From GCA-020356105 sp964347475 (GTDB taxonomy: Bacteria; Pseudomonadota; Alphaproteobacteria; UBA8366; JADFVY01), in contig CAYFYY010000049.1 of NCBI GenBank assembly GCA_964347475.1, forward strand, positions 1 to 30,719: DNA of 30,719 bases. Direction: 5' to 3'. How positions within the stretch are numbered: position 1 is the first letter of the stretch; every line of letters begins with the position of its first letter. Shown piece by piece: positions 7,868-15,504 of this stretch. A model generated the notes under the pieces. That model was not told where the DNA came from. It did no database searches and worked only from the letters and a program-made list of their open reading frames with translations. Made by a program: the position numbers and the translations under genes.

Positions 7868-8047
7868 GGTGCGCCTCCCTCATCCGTGCCCTGGCCCCGC
7901 GGCGCGAACCATATCACCGGCGCGACGGACCCGCCACAGGGCGGTGGGCCCGTGGCATTCCGTCGCGGCACCGGCGCCGCGGCGGCAGCAAGACCGCCGG
8001 GCGGCGCGACGGCGGACTGTATTGCCGGAAAGAATTCGCGCGCCGAC

Positions 8048-8074
8048 CAAGTAAAACCGCACGGGTTTTACTTG
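8048..8074. promoter_or_regulatory. Perfect 11-bp inverted repeat in a divergent intergenic region
   Basis: CAAGTAAAACC (8048-8058) and GGTTTTACTTG (8064-8074) are exact reverse complements around GCACG. The site is in the middle of the 377-base gap between the YciI gene (start 7867) and dctP (start 8245), almost equidistant from both, on AT-richer sequence than its surroundings. No T-run follows, so a terminator is unlikely; an operator for a dimeric regulator shared by the two units is the more likely reading. The rest of the gap holds no gene. Confidence 0.5.
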
Positions 8075-8244
8075 AATCCGCTGCCCGAGCGGCGATGATC
8101 CGCGCGCCGCCGGGCGGTGGTGCCGGGCCGCGGACCTTCCCGTCCGGTCCGTGATTCCGCGCGGATTCGGCCGCAGAATCCGCTGGCGGGGCCTTGGCGA
8201 TATGTTAGGATGCCGACCTGGATTCAAGCAGGGAGTCATACAGA

Positions 8245-9294
8245 ATGAACAAAAGACGCGATTTTCTCAAAAAGGCAGGAATGGGCACGGCCGCGGTCGC
8301 CGCCACGGCCACGCTGGGCGCCCCCTATGTGAAGGCGCAGCGGCAGATCAAGTGGCGACTGCAGACCTATGCCGGCCCGGCCCTGGCCGAGCACGTCATC
8401 AAGCCGTCGATCGACGCCTTCAACAAGGTGGCGAACGGCGAGATGGTGATCGACCTGTACACCGCCGACCAGCTGGTGCCGACGGGCGAGCTGTTCCGCG
8501 CCATGCAGCGCGGCACGATCGACGCCGTGCAGAGCGACGACGATTCGATCGCGGCGCCGGTCGACGTCTCGGTGTTCGGCGGCTACTTCCCGTTCGGCAC
8601 CCGCCACAGCCTCGACGTGCCGGTGCTGTTCGAGCGCTACGGGCTGCGGCAGATCTGGGAGGAGGCCTACGGCGAGGTCGAGAACGTCACCTGGCTGAGC
8701 GCCGGGGCCTGGGACCCGTGCCACTTCAACACGGTCAAGCCGATCCGCAGCCTCGAGGATCTCAAGGGCATCCGGGTCTTTACCTTCCCGACCGCGGGCA
8801 AGTTTCTCGCCCGCTTCGGCGTCGTCCCGGTCACCCTGCCGTGGGAGGACATCGAGGTCGCGGTGCAGACCGGCGAGCTCGACGGCATCGCCTGGTCCGG
8901 CATCACCGAGGACTACACGGTCGGCTGGGCCGACGTGACCAACTTCTTCCTGACCAACAACATCTCGGGCGCGTGGATCGGCTCGTACTTCGCCAACACC
9001 GAACGGTGGAACGAGGTGCCGCCGCACCTCAAGGAGCTGTTCAAGCTGTGCATGGACAGCTCGCACTACTATCGCCAGTACTGGTACTGGGGCGGCGAGG
9101 CGCATCTGCGCACCAAGGGCACCAAGCTGAAGCTGACCACGATCCCGGCCGACGAATGGAAGAAGGTCGAGGACGAGGCGGTCAAGTTCTGGGACGAGAT
9201 CGCCAAGACCAGCAAGCGGGCGGCCAAGGTGGTGCAGATCTTCCGCGACTACAACGAGACCATGCAGAAGGCCGGCCCGCCCTATCGCGGCTAG
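8245..9294 (+). CDS. dctP: TRAP transporter solute-binding protein (DctP family)
   Basis: A 349-residue periplasmic binding protein. Residues 1-31 form a twin-arginine signal (KRRDFLKKAG, hydrophobic core, cleavage near VKA-QRQ), so it should be exported folded. The mature part has the DctP-family layout: IKWRLQTYAGP strand, the long helix, GELFRAMQRGTIDAVQSDD, DLKGIRVFTFPTAGKF with the conserved arginine that binds the ligand carboxylate, and VQTGELDGIAWSG near the end of domain two. The ligand should be a small organic acid or amino-acid-like carboxylate, not identifiable from sequence. The start is set by GGGAG nine bases upstream. It is the first gene of a three-gene TRAP operon and is divergent from YciI and a glutamine-synthetase-family gene, so a nitrogen-containing substrate is possible. 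Confidence 0.93.
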   Translation: MNKRRDFLKKAGMGTAAVAATATLGAPYVKAQRQIKWRLQTYAGPALAEHVIKPSIDAFNKVANGEMVIDLYTADQLVPTGELFRAMQRGTIDAVQSDDDSIAAPVDVSVFGGYFPFGTRHSLDVPVLFERYGLRQIWEEAYGEVENVTWLSAGAWDPCHFNTVKPIRSLEDLKGIRVFTFPTAGKFLARFGVVPVTLPWEDIEVAVQTGELDGIAWSGITEDYTVGWADVTNFFLTNNISGAWIGSYFANTERWNEVPPHLKELFKLCMDSSHYYRQYWYWGGEAHLRTKGTKLKLTTIPADEWKKVEDEAVKFWDEIAKTSKRAAKVVQIFRDYNETMQKAGPPYRG

Positions 9295-9341
9295 CCGACC
9301 GGAAGGCGGGATGTTCGACGGCCCGCCGTCGTGATACCGAT

Positions 9342-9369
9342 GGCCAGGAGATGGTCCCGTCTCCTGGCC
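9342..9369 (+). terminator. Intercistronic hairpin between dctP and dctQ
   Basis: GGCCAGGAGA (9342-9351) pairs perfectly with TCTCCTGGCC (9360-9369) over an eight-base loop, and outer bases extend the stem with one wobble. No T-run follows. Such hairpins after binding-protein genes usually cause partial termination or protect the upstream transcript from decay, raising binding-protein levels over permease. Confidence 0.55.
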
Positions 9370-9418
9370 GTCGTCAACTGGCCGGACCGTCGGGCCGAGC
9401 GAACGGACAGGGAGGAAC

Positions 9419-9961
9419 ATGCCCGGGGCAATCGTAACTTATGTGCGCGTCGTCGAACGGGTGAACTGGTTCTTCGGCCGCATCGCGGTGTACATGATCT
9501 TCGCCATGATCGCGGTGCTCATGTGGTCGGCGGTCTCGAAGCTGCCCTGGTTCACGCCGTCGCTGTGGACGCTGGAGATGGCCCAGTTCCTGATGGTGGC
9601 TTACTACCTGCTCGGCGGCGGCTATTCGATGCAGATGCAGTCCCATGTACGCATGGACCTGCTGTACGGGCGCTGGAGCCCGAAGCGCAGGGGCTTCGCG
9701 GATTCCATCACCTCGTTCTTCCTGATCTTCTATCTTGTGATGCTGATCTACGGCGGCATTTCCAGCTCGGAATACGCCATCCGCTACGGCGAGACGAGCT
9801 ATTCCTCCTGGTCCCCCTATATGTGGCCAATCAAGGTCCTCATGACCTTCGGCATCGTGCTGATGCTGCTGCAGGCCGTCGCCACCCTGTTCCGTGACAT
9901 CGCCGCCGCCCGCGGCATGACGATCGAGGGCCGTCCCCTGGACGAGGGGGACGCGGCATGA
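9419..9961 (+). CDS. dctQ: TRAP transporter small permease (DctQ family)
   Basis: A 180-residue inner-membrane protein with four hydrophobic segments (about 20-42, 56-76, 96-120 and 138-160), the usual DctQ architecture. Residues about 50-85 (LWTLEMAQFLMVAYYLLGGGYSMQMQSHVRMDLLYGRWS) contain the family's signature of an EMAQFL helix followed by a G-rich turn and the HVRMDLLY segment. AGGGAGGA precedes the start at 9419. It forms the membrane complex with DctM for sodium-driven uptake of the DctP ligand. Its stop overlaps the start of the next gene by four bases (ATGA), indicating translational coupling. Confidence 0.92.
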   Translation: MPGAIVTYVRVVERVNWFFGRIAVYMIFAMIAVLMWSAVSKLPWFTPSLWTLEMAQFLMVAYYLLGGGYSMQMQSHVRMDLLYGRWSPKRRGFADSITSFFLIFYLVMLIYGGISSSEYAIRYGETSYSSWSPYMWPIKVLMTFGIVLMLLQAVATLFRDIAAARGMTIEGRPLDEGDAA

Positions 9962-11280
9962 GTTACGAGCTCATCGCCATCCTGATGTTCTCGACCATGA
10001 TGGCGATGCTGCTGACCGGGCAGCGGGTGTTCGGCGCCATCGGCTTCGTCGCCGTCGCCGCGGCGCTGCTGCTGTGGGGCGAAGGCGGCGGCGAGATGGG
10101 CTTCAGCGCCGCCATGAAGCTGATGAAATGGTATCCGCTGCTGACCCTGCCGATGTTCATCTACATGGGCTACATGCTCTCGGAGTCCGGCATCGCCGAC
10201 GACCTCTACCGCATGTTCCATGTCTGGGCCGGGCCCCTGAACGGCGGCCTTGCGATCGGCACGATCCTCCTGATGGTGGTGATCTCGGCGATGAACGGGC
10301 TGTCGGTGGCGGGGATGGCGATCGGCGCCACCATCGCGCTGCCGGAGCTGCTGCGCCGCGGCTACGACAAGGTGATGGTCACCGGCGTCATCCAGGCCGG
10401 CTCGTCGCTCGGCATCCTGGTGCCGCCCAGCGTCGTGCTGGTGCTCTACGGCATGATCGCGCGCCAGCCGGTCGGCCAGCTGTGGCTCGCCGGCGTCGTG
10501 CCCGGGCTGATGATGGCGAGCCTGTTCGTCCTCTACATCGTCGTGCGCTGCCGGCTGCAGCCGAAGCTGGGCCCGGCGCTGCCGAAGGCGGAGCGCGATG
10601 TCGGCTGGCTCGAGAAGCTGCGCCTTTTGCAGGCCGGCATCCTGCCGCTGCTGATTTTCTTCTCGATGACCGGCCTGTTCGTCATGGGCGTCACCAGCCT
10701 CGTCGAGAGTTCCGCCGTCGGCGCCATCGCGGCGACCGTCGCGGCTTTCGTCAAGCGCCGGCTGACCTGGCAGGTGATGGAGGACACGATCCGCAAGTCC
10801 CTGGGCGTTTCCGCCATGTTCATGTGGATCATCATGGCGGCGCTCGCGTTCGGCGCGGTGTTCGACGGCCTCGGCGCGGTCAAGGCGATCGAGGCCTTCT
10901 TCGTCGACCAGCTCGGCCTTGGGCCGTGGGAAATCCTCATCATGATGCAACTCTCCTACATCCTGATGGGCATGTTTCTCGACGACACCGCGATGCTGGT
11001 CATCGTCGCGCCGCTCTACGTGCCACTGGTCGAGGCGCTGGGCTTCGATCTGATCTGGTACGGCGTGCTCTATACGATCACCTGCCAGATCGCCTATATG
11101 ACGCCGCCCTTCGGCTACAATCTGTTCCTGATGCGGGCGATGGCGCCGCCGGAGATCTCACTCGGCGACATCTACCGCTCGATCATCCCCTTCGTGATGG
11201 TGATGACCGTCGGCCTGGCGCTGGTCACGATCTTCCCCGACATCGCCATGTGGCTGCCCAACTGGCATTACGGCCGCTAG
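9958..11280 (+). CDS. dctM: TRAP transporter large permease (DctM family)
   Basis: A 440-residue polytopic membrane protein with about twelve hydrophobic segments. It has the DctM hallmarks: an N-terminal hydrophobic pair, NGLSVAGMAIGATIALPELLRRGYDK, the GSSLGILVPPSVVLVLYG helix hairpin that forms part of the transport path, FLDDTAMLVIVAPLYVPL in the second half, and TPPFGYNLFLMRAMAPPE near the C-terminus. It forms the sodium-coupled translocation channel with DctQ. It overlaps dctQ by four bases and is the last gene of the operon; a palindromic repeat follows at 11336. Confidence 0.94.
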   Translation: MSYELIAILMFSTMMAMLLTGQRVFGAIGFVAVAAALLLWGEGGGEMGFSAAMKLMKWYPLLTLPMFIYMGYMLSESGIADDLYRMFHVWAGPLNGGLAIGTILLMVVISAMNGLSVAGMAIGATIALPELLRRGYDKVMVTGVIQAGSSLGILVPPSVVLVLYGMIARQPVGQLWLAGVVPGLMMASLFVLYIVVRCRLQPKLGPALPKAERDVGWLEKLRLLQAGILPLLIFFSMTGLFVMGVTSLVESSAVGAIAATVAAFVKRRLTWQVMEDTIRKSLGVSAMFMWIIMAALAFGAVFDGLGAVKAIEAFFVDQLGLGPWEILIMMQLSYILMGMFLDDTAMLVIVAPLYVPLVEALGFDLIWYGVLYTITCQIAYMTPPFGYNLFLMRAMAPPEISLGDIYRSIIPFVMVMTVGLALVTIFPDIAMWLPNWHYGR

Positions 11281-11335
11281 GTCTTTGTTCCGTACCATGG
11301 AATCGGAGCCGGCATTTGCCGGCGGGTTTCCTATG

Positions 11336-11440
11336 TCCCCCTCCCCCTGCCCCCTCCCACCAGGGGAGGGGGATAACTTATTGCCATCAAGAGGAAATTT
11401 CCCTCCCCCTTGATGGGGGAGGGCAGGGTGGGGGTGGGAC
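11336..11440. repeat. GC-rich palindromic repeat, copy C, between convergent genes
   Basis: CCCCCTCCCACCAGGGGAGGGGG and CCCTCCCCCTTGATGGGGGAGGG form two hairpins around an AT-richer 30-base spacer, and the outer arms GTCCCCCTCCCCCTGCCC and GGGCAGGGTGGGGGTGGGAC also pair. The architecture is that of the copies at 4268 and 5942. Lying between dctM and the convergent amidohydrolase gene, it may act as a bidirectional terminator. Confidence 0.65.
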
Positions 11441-11488
11441 TCACCGCCTCAACGGAGGTAGCCTGCGTCCAACATACCGGACAGCGCG

Positions 11489-12337
11489 CTAGCGCCCGTC
11501 GACGCGGTTGCGCGGGTCGGCGCGGCGGCCGGCCGGGCGTCGCGCAGCGCGGCGCGCCCGGGTGCCGTTGAACCGCGCCAGCGCCTGTTGCAGCACGCCG
11601 GACAGCCGGTCGGCCCATTCGTCCTGGCCGGCGTCGCTGTCGATGAGATCCTGCCGCACCTCGATCATCACATGGGGGATGCCGCGCCGCTCGCCGTGCA
11701 CCGGGATCGTGTAATCGGTGACATCGCTGACCGAGTAGGGCTCGTTGTGGCCGACCGTCAGGTCGCTGCCGGCGAAGCTGTCGGCAAGGCAGTCGGCAAA
11801 GCCGGAGTCGCGGTTGTACAGCAGGCCGACATGCCACGGCCGCTGCTCGCCGTGGAAGATCGGCGTGAAGCTGTGGATCGAGACCAGCACGGTCGGCCGA
11901 CCGGCGCGCCGCCGCAGCTCGAGCTCGGCGTCGATGCGGTCGTGATAGGGGTCGAAGACCTCGCGGACGCGGCCGTGCACCTGCTGCGGCGACAGACCCT
12001 GGTTGCCGGCGATCTCAGTCGCCTCGCTGACGACGGCGATCGAGGTCGGCGCGATCAGCGGGCGGTTGCAGTCGATCACCAGGCGCGAATAGAGCTGCAT
12101 GACCAGGGCCGCATCGAGCCGGTCGGACAGCCGCTCGGCCAGCCCGGCGGCCCCGATGTCCCAGGCGATGTGCCGGTCCAGCTCGGCCGCGTCAAGGCCC
12201 AGCGTGCCGACGCTTTCCGGCAGAAGCCGGCCCGCATGGTCGCAGGTCAGGAAGATCTCCGACCGGCCGTTCAGCCGCCGCAGTCCAACGGGATGCGGGT
12301 CGCGCGCCCCCAGCAGTGTTGACGATGCATCAGCCAT
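11489..12337 (-). CDS. N-formylglutamate amidohydrolase family protein
   Basis: A 282-residue cytoplasmic hydrolase of the N-formylglutamate amidohydrolase fold. Recognisable segments are FLTCDHAGRLLPE (about 29-41), DRHIAWDIGAAGLAERLS, YSRLVIDCNRP, the metal-binding SIHSFTP with its histidine, GHNEPYS and IEVRQDLI near the end. Family members release formate or an amine from N-acylated acidic amino acids; the exact substrate is not told. The start at 12337 keeps the conserved N-terminus, though its GGGAG is rather distant; in-frame codons further upstream run into the phosphate transporter gene. The last 25 residues are a low-complexity, arginine-rich tail unusual for the family. It lies 34 bases after the PiT gene in the same direction and so may be co-transcribed. 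Confidence 0.82.
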   Translation of the reverse strand: MADASSTLLGARDPHPVGLRRLNGRSEIFLTCDHAGRLLPESVGTLGLDAAELDRHIAWDIGAAGLAERLSDRLDAALVMQLYSRLVIDCNRPLIAPTSIAVVSEATEIAGNQGLSPQQVHGRVREVFDPYHDRIDAELELRRRAGRPTVLVSIHSFTPIFHGEQRPWHVGLLYNRDSGFADCLADSFAGSDLTVGHNEPYSVSDVTDYTIPVHGERRGIPHVMIEVRQDLIDSDAGQDEWADRLSGVLQQALARFNGTRARRAARRPAGRRADPRNRVDGR

Positions 12338-12371
12338 TGTCAGTGCAATCTCCCGTATAGCCCTTGCGATC

Positions 12372-13418
12372 TCAAACCGGCTGGCCGAATACATTCTGCA
12401 GGAAGAACAGGCCGACATAGCAGACGATGCCGGCGACGACGGGCGTGAACACCCAGCCGAGCGACACGCTGCCGACGACCCGCCAGCGGATCGTCCGTCC
12501 GCCCTGCAGCAGCCCGATGCCCAGAACCGCCCCGACGACCGCCTGCGAACTCGACACCGGCACCAGCGGAATGGTCGGCAAATCCAGGCTCAAGAGAAAC
12601 GCCTCCAGGCCGCGCGAGGCGAACAGAAACAGCACGATCGAATGGGACATGACGACCACCCAGGCGGCGACCGGCGACAACGGCAGCAGCCCGCCGCCCA
12701 CCGTCAGCATGACGCGCTCCGAATAGGTCAGCACCCCCGCTGCGATCGCCAGCCCGCCGAGCAGGAAGAGCTGCTGTGCCGAGGTCAGGCCGGCCGCGCC
12801 GAACAGCGTGATGTCCTTGAAGGGCGACGACGGCACGAACACCCCCATGACGTTGGCGATGTTGTTGGCGCCGAGGCTGTAGGCGCCGAACGCACCGGCC
12901 AGCACCAGCGCGACCCGGGTATAGGCGTCGAGCCGCAGCATATGGAAATTGGCGCGCCGCAGGAACCACGTCGTCAGCTTGTACAGGGCCACCGCGAAGA
13001 CCGCCGCCAGCAGCGGGCAGATCAGCCAGGTGCTGAGGATCGTCGACAGGGTCGTCGGGTCGGTATCTGTCACGCTGAACAGGTTCCAGCCGACGATGGC
13101 GCCGACGATCGCCTGCGTGGTCGACACCGGCAGTCCGGCCTTGGTCATCAGGTACACCGCCAGCGCCGCCGACAGGGCGGCCATGAAGGCGCCGCCGAGG
13201 GTGTCGATCGCGCCGAGGCGCCCCAACGTGTGTGCGGCGCCGGCGCCGCTCATCACCGCGCCGAGGATCACGAAGACGCTGCAGATGGTCGCCGCCGTGG
13301 TGAACCGGATCATGCGCGAGCCGACCGCCGTCCCGAAGACGTTGGCCGCGTCGTTGGCGCCGAGCGACCAGCCGAGGAACAGGCCACTGCTCAGGAAGAA
13401 CAGGGTGGCGACGTCCAT
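12372..13418 (-). CDS. PiT-family inorganic phosphate transporter
   Basis: A 348-residue inner-membrane transporter of the PiT family, which moves metal-phosphate by proton symport (sodium in some members). It shows both inverted PiT signatures: LGWSLGANDAANVFGTAVGS (about 15-34) in the first half and YSLGANNIANVMG in the second, plus the paired PVSTTQAIVGAIVGW and PVSSSQAVVGAVLG loops. About ten hydrophobic segments are visible. At 348 residues it is shorter than E. coli PitA (about 500) because the large central cytoplasmic loop is small, as is common for members paired with a DUF47 protein. The DUF47 gene lies ten bases upstream in the same operon. Confidence 0.93.
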   Translation of the reverse strand: MDVATLFFLSSGLFLGWSLGANDAANVFGTAVGSRMIRFTTAATICSVFVILGAVMSGAGAAHTLGRLGAIDTLGGAFMAALSAALAVYLMTKAGLPVSTTQAIVGAIVGWNLFSVTDTDPTTLSTILSTWLICPLLAAVFAVALYKLTTWFLRRANFHMLRLDAYTRVALVLAGAFGAYSLGANNIANVMGVFVPSSPFKDITLFGAAGLTSAQQLFLLGGLAIAAGVLTYSERVMLTVGGGLLPLSPVAAWVVVMSHSIVLFLFASRGLEAFLLSLDLPTIPLVPVSSSQAVVGAVLGIGLLQGGRTIRWRVVGSVSLGWVFTPVVAGIVCYVGLFFLQNVFGQPV

Positions 13419-13428
13419 TGCGACACCG

Positions 13429-14091
13429 TCAGAACCGGCGCTTGATGGTGTAGATGGCGAGGCGGTCGCCGACGTCCTCGGAGCGGTCGGCGATGTTGTC
13501 GATCATCTCTACGAAGTGCCGCAGGTGGCACTTGCGGGCCAGGTCCATGTCGGAATCGAAGATCCGCCGCTTCAGCTTGGTCGAGACCTTGTCCGCCTCC
13601 TTCTCGTAGAACATCACCTTGTGCATATGGTCGCCGACCGCCGAGATGTTGCGGAAAAAGGCGCGCGAGGCGAGAACGATGGCTTCGACCGCCGACGTCG
13701 CCTGCTCGACCAGCGCCTCGTAGTCGTCGTGCAGTTCCTCGGGCACGTCGGGCTCCTCGATGAAGAAGCCCCACAGCGTGCCCTGAAACAGGTTCAGGAT
13801 CGAATCGAGGTTCTCCAGCAGCCCCAGCACGTCGCCGCGGGATTCGGGGATCAGGGTCTGGGTATAGAGCTGCCGCTCGATGCCACGGCGCAGATCGTCG
13901 GTGCGGCTCTCCAGCCTGTTGACTTGGACCAGCTTCTCCTCGAACTCGGTCGACCGACCCTCGGCCATGAAGATCTTGACGGCCCGTTTGAAGGCCAGCG
14001 CCGACTGCGAGAGATTGTCCATGAATTCATCGATCTCGCCCTCCAGGACGCGGGTGCGACGCAGGATCGAAAGTGGCTTTGGCAGGGCCAT
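13429..14091 (-). CDS. DUF47/PhoU-like phosphate transport regulator
   Basis: A 220-residue all-helical protein of the DUF47 (TIGR00153-type) family, related to PhoU. Typical features are the N-terminal basic segment, the VNRLESRTDDLRRGIERQLY helix, the RGDVLGLLENLDSILN helix and the C-terminal CHLRHFVEMIDNIADRSEDV helix, with acidic/histidine residues that bind metal clusters in PhoU relatives. Such proteins are almost always encoded next to a PiT transporter and modulate its activity. GGAGGAG lies just before the start at 14091, and the stop is ten bases from the PiT start. Confidence 0.92.
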   Translation of the reverse strand: MALPKPLSILRRTRVLEGEIDEFMDNLSQSALAFKRAVKIFMAEGRSTEFEEKLVQVNRLESRTDDLRRGIERQLYTQTLIPESRGDVLGLLENLDSILNLFQGTLWGFFIEEPDVPEELHDDYEALVEQATSAVEAIVLASRAFFRNISAVGDHMHKVMFYEKEADKVSTKLKRRIFDSDMDLARKCHLRHFVEMIDNIADRSEDVGDRLAIYTIKRRF

Positions 14092-14264
14092 GAAACTCCT
14101 CCCTGCGCCCTGCCGAAGCGGCGGGCGCGTTGACGTTGACCCGGGCCGGCCGCCGGACGCATCCGGCGGGGCGGGCGGCTGCCTGTTGCGGCGCTCGGAA
14201 CGGTATCGCAGAGCTTCCGTGCGGGCCCGGCACGGCTAGGCCGGCCGTCCGGAAAACAGCGCAT

Positions 14265-14294
14265 ACAGTAGCAAATCGCGCGGAATACAGACAA
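14265..14294 (-). promoter_or_regulatory. Possible promoter for the DUF47-PiT operon
   Basis: On the minus strand TTGTCT (14294-14289) and TACTGT (14270-14265) are separated by 18 bases. The match to consensus is moderate and the resulting leader would be about 165 bases, so this is a weak call. Confidence 0.25.
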
Positions 14295-14299
14295 GTTTC

Positions 14300-14328
14300 T
14301 TGCGCGCGTGGGCGGTGGGCGTTATAGC
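14300..14328 (+). promoter_or_regulatory. Sigma70-type promoter for the Na+/Ca2+ exchanger gene
   Basis: TTGCGC (14300-14305) and TATAGC (14323-14328) are separated by 17 bases. Transcription would begin near 14335, giving a leader of about 50 bases to the ATG at 14386 and excluding the upstream in-frame GTG at 14308. Confidence 0.4.
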
Positions 14329-14385
14329 GGCGAGCATGCCTTTATCGCCGCGCAGACACCGGCGCCGACCGGCGCCGTCCTCAAC

Positions 14386-15366
14386 ATGTTGACAGACCTG
14401 CTTTTGACCGTGATCGGTCTGGTCGCCCTCGTCGTCGCCGGTGAACTGACGGTTCGCGGGGCGGTCGGGCTCGCCCGCCTGCTCGGCGTATCGCCGGCGA
14501 TGATCGGGCTGACCGTCGTCGCCTTCGGCACTTCGGCGCCGGAGCTGGTGGTCAGCCTGCAGGCCTCGCTCGGCGGCGCGCCGGACATCGCGGTCGGCAA
14601 CGTCGTCGGCAGCAACATCGCCAATATCCTGCTCATCCTCGGCGCCGGCGCGCTGATCGCGCCGCTGATCTGCGATCCCGGCATGGTGCGGCGCGACGGC
14701 ATGGCGATGATCGTCGCCCTGTTGCTGCTGTGCAGCCTCGGGCTCAGCGGCATCATCGTCGCCTGGCAGGGGGCGCTGATGGTGCTGGTCCTGATCGGCT
14801 ATGTAATCGGATCTTATATCCTCGACCGCCGCAACGGCACCGCCGTCGCCAACCTGCACGCGCGCGAGGCCGAGGAGACGACGGGCGTGCCGCGAACGCC
14901 GGCGCTCGTCCTGCTGTATGTCGCGATCGGCCTGGTCGGCCTGGTGGTCGGCGCGCATCTGCTGGTCGAGGGCGCGGTCGGCGTGGCGCGGGCGGCCGGC
15001 GTGTCGGAATCGGTGATCGGCCTGTCGCTGGTCGCGGTCGGCACGTCGCTGCCGGAGCTCGCCGCCACCATGGCCGCCGCGTGGCGGCGCCATACCGACG
15101 TTGCCATCGCCAACGTGCTGGGCAGCAACCTGTTCAACGTGCTGCTGATCCTCGGCGCGGCGTCCATGGTCGCGCCGCTGCCGATCGCGCCGGACATCGT
15201 GCGCGTCGACCTGTGGGTCATGCTCGGCTCCGGGATCATCCTGATCCCGATCATGATCACCGGCCGGCACATCTCGCGCCGCGAGGGCGTCGTGCTGTTG
15301 CTGTTCTACGCCGGCTATATCGGCAGCATGGCGCTGGGTTACGGGCGCCCGCTGCCGCCGGCGTAG
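14386..15366 (+). CDS. Calcium/sodium antiporter, CaCA family (YrbG-like)
   Basis: A 326-residue inner-membrane exchanger with two homologous halves. Each carries the ion-binding alpha repeat: GLTVVAFGTSAPELVVSLQA with GNVVGSNIANILLILG in the first half, and GLSLVAVGTSLPELAATMAA with ANVLGSNLFNVLLILG in the second. The glutamates in the two PEL motifs bind the transported cations. Between the halves is a short cytoplasmic loop with a charged segment (HAREAEETTG). About ten hydrophobic segments are visible. The ATG at 14386 is chosen although no clear Shine-Dalgarno precedes it, because it starts exactly at the first hydrophobic segment and because a promoter-like sequence lies at 14300-14328. 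It is monocistronic and ends before a strong hairpin. Confidence 0.9.
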   Translation: MLTDLLLTVIGLVALVVAGELTVRGAVGLARLLGVSPAMIGLTVVAFGTSAPELVVSLQASLGGAPDIAVGNVVGSNIANILLILGAGALIAPLICDPGMVRRDGMAMIVALLLLCSLGLSGIIVAWQGALMVLVLIGYVIGSYILDRRNGTAVANLHAREAEETTGVPRTPALVLLYVAIGLVGLVVGAHLLVEGAVGVARAAGVSESVIGLSLVAVGTSLPELAATMAAAWRRHTDVAIANVLGSNLFNVLLILGAASMVAPLPIAPDIVRVDLWVMLGSGIILIPIMITGRHISRREGVVLLLFYAGYIGSMALGYGRPLPPA

Positions 15367-15397
15367 CACGCATCCACGTACGTGGAATCGGCACCGG

Positions 15398-15461
15398 CCC
15401 GCTCCCCCACCCGGCCGCCCAACGATATCGTACGCTGTGGGTGGCCGGGTCGGGGAGCGGG
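15398..15461. terminator. Long hairpin between convergent genes, probable bidirectional terminator
   Basis: Bases 15398-15421 and 15438-15461 are 24-base arms that pair at 22 positions. The loop contains the perfect palindrome ACGATATCGT (15422-15431). The hairpin lies between the stop of the exchanger (15366) and the stop of the convergent permease (15505). There is no T-run on either side, so it may work through stem stability. Confidence 0.6.
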
Positions 15462-15504
15462 CTGGAGCGAACCGAACGGATAGTGTGCTGGCCAAGGTCC
15501 GCGG

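Noticed and set aside
7500..7883. N-terminal extension of the glutamine-synthetase-family protein fused to a YciI region
   Set aside because: The extension is in a different frame from the YciI gene and is only an open shadow; a good ribosome-binding site precedes the ATG at 7499.
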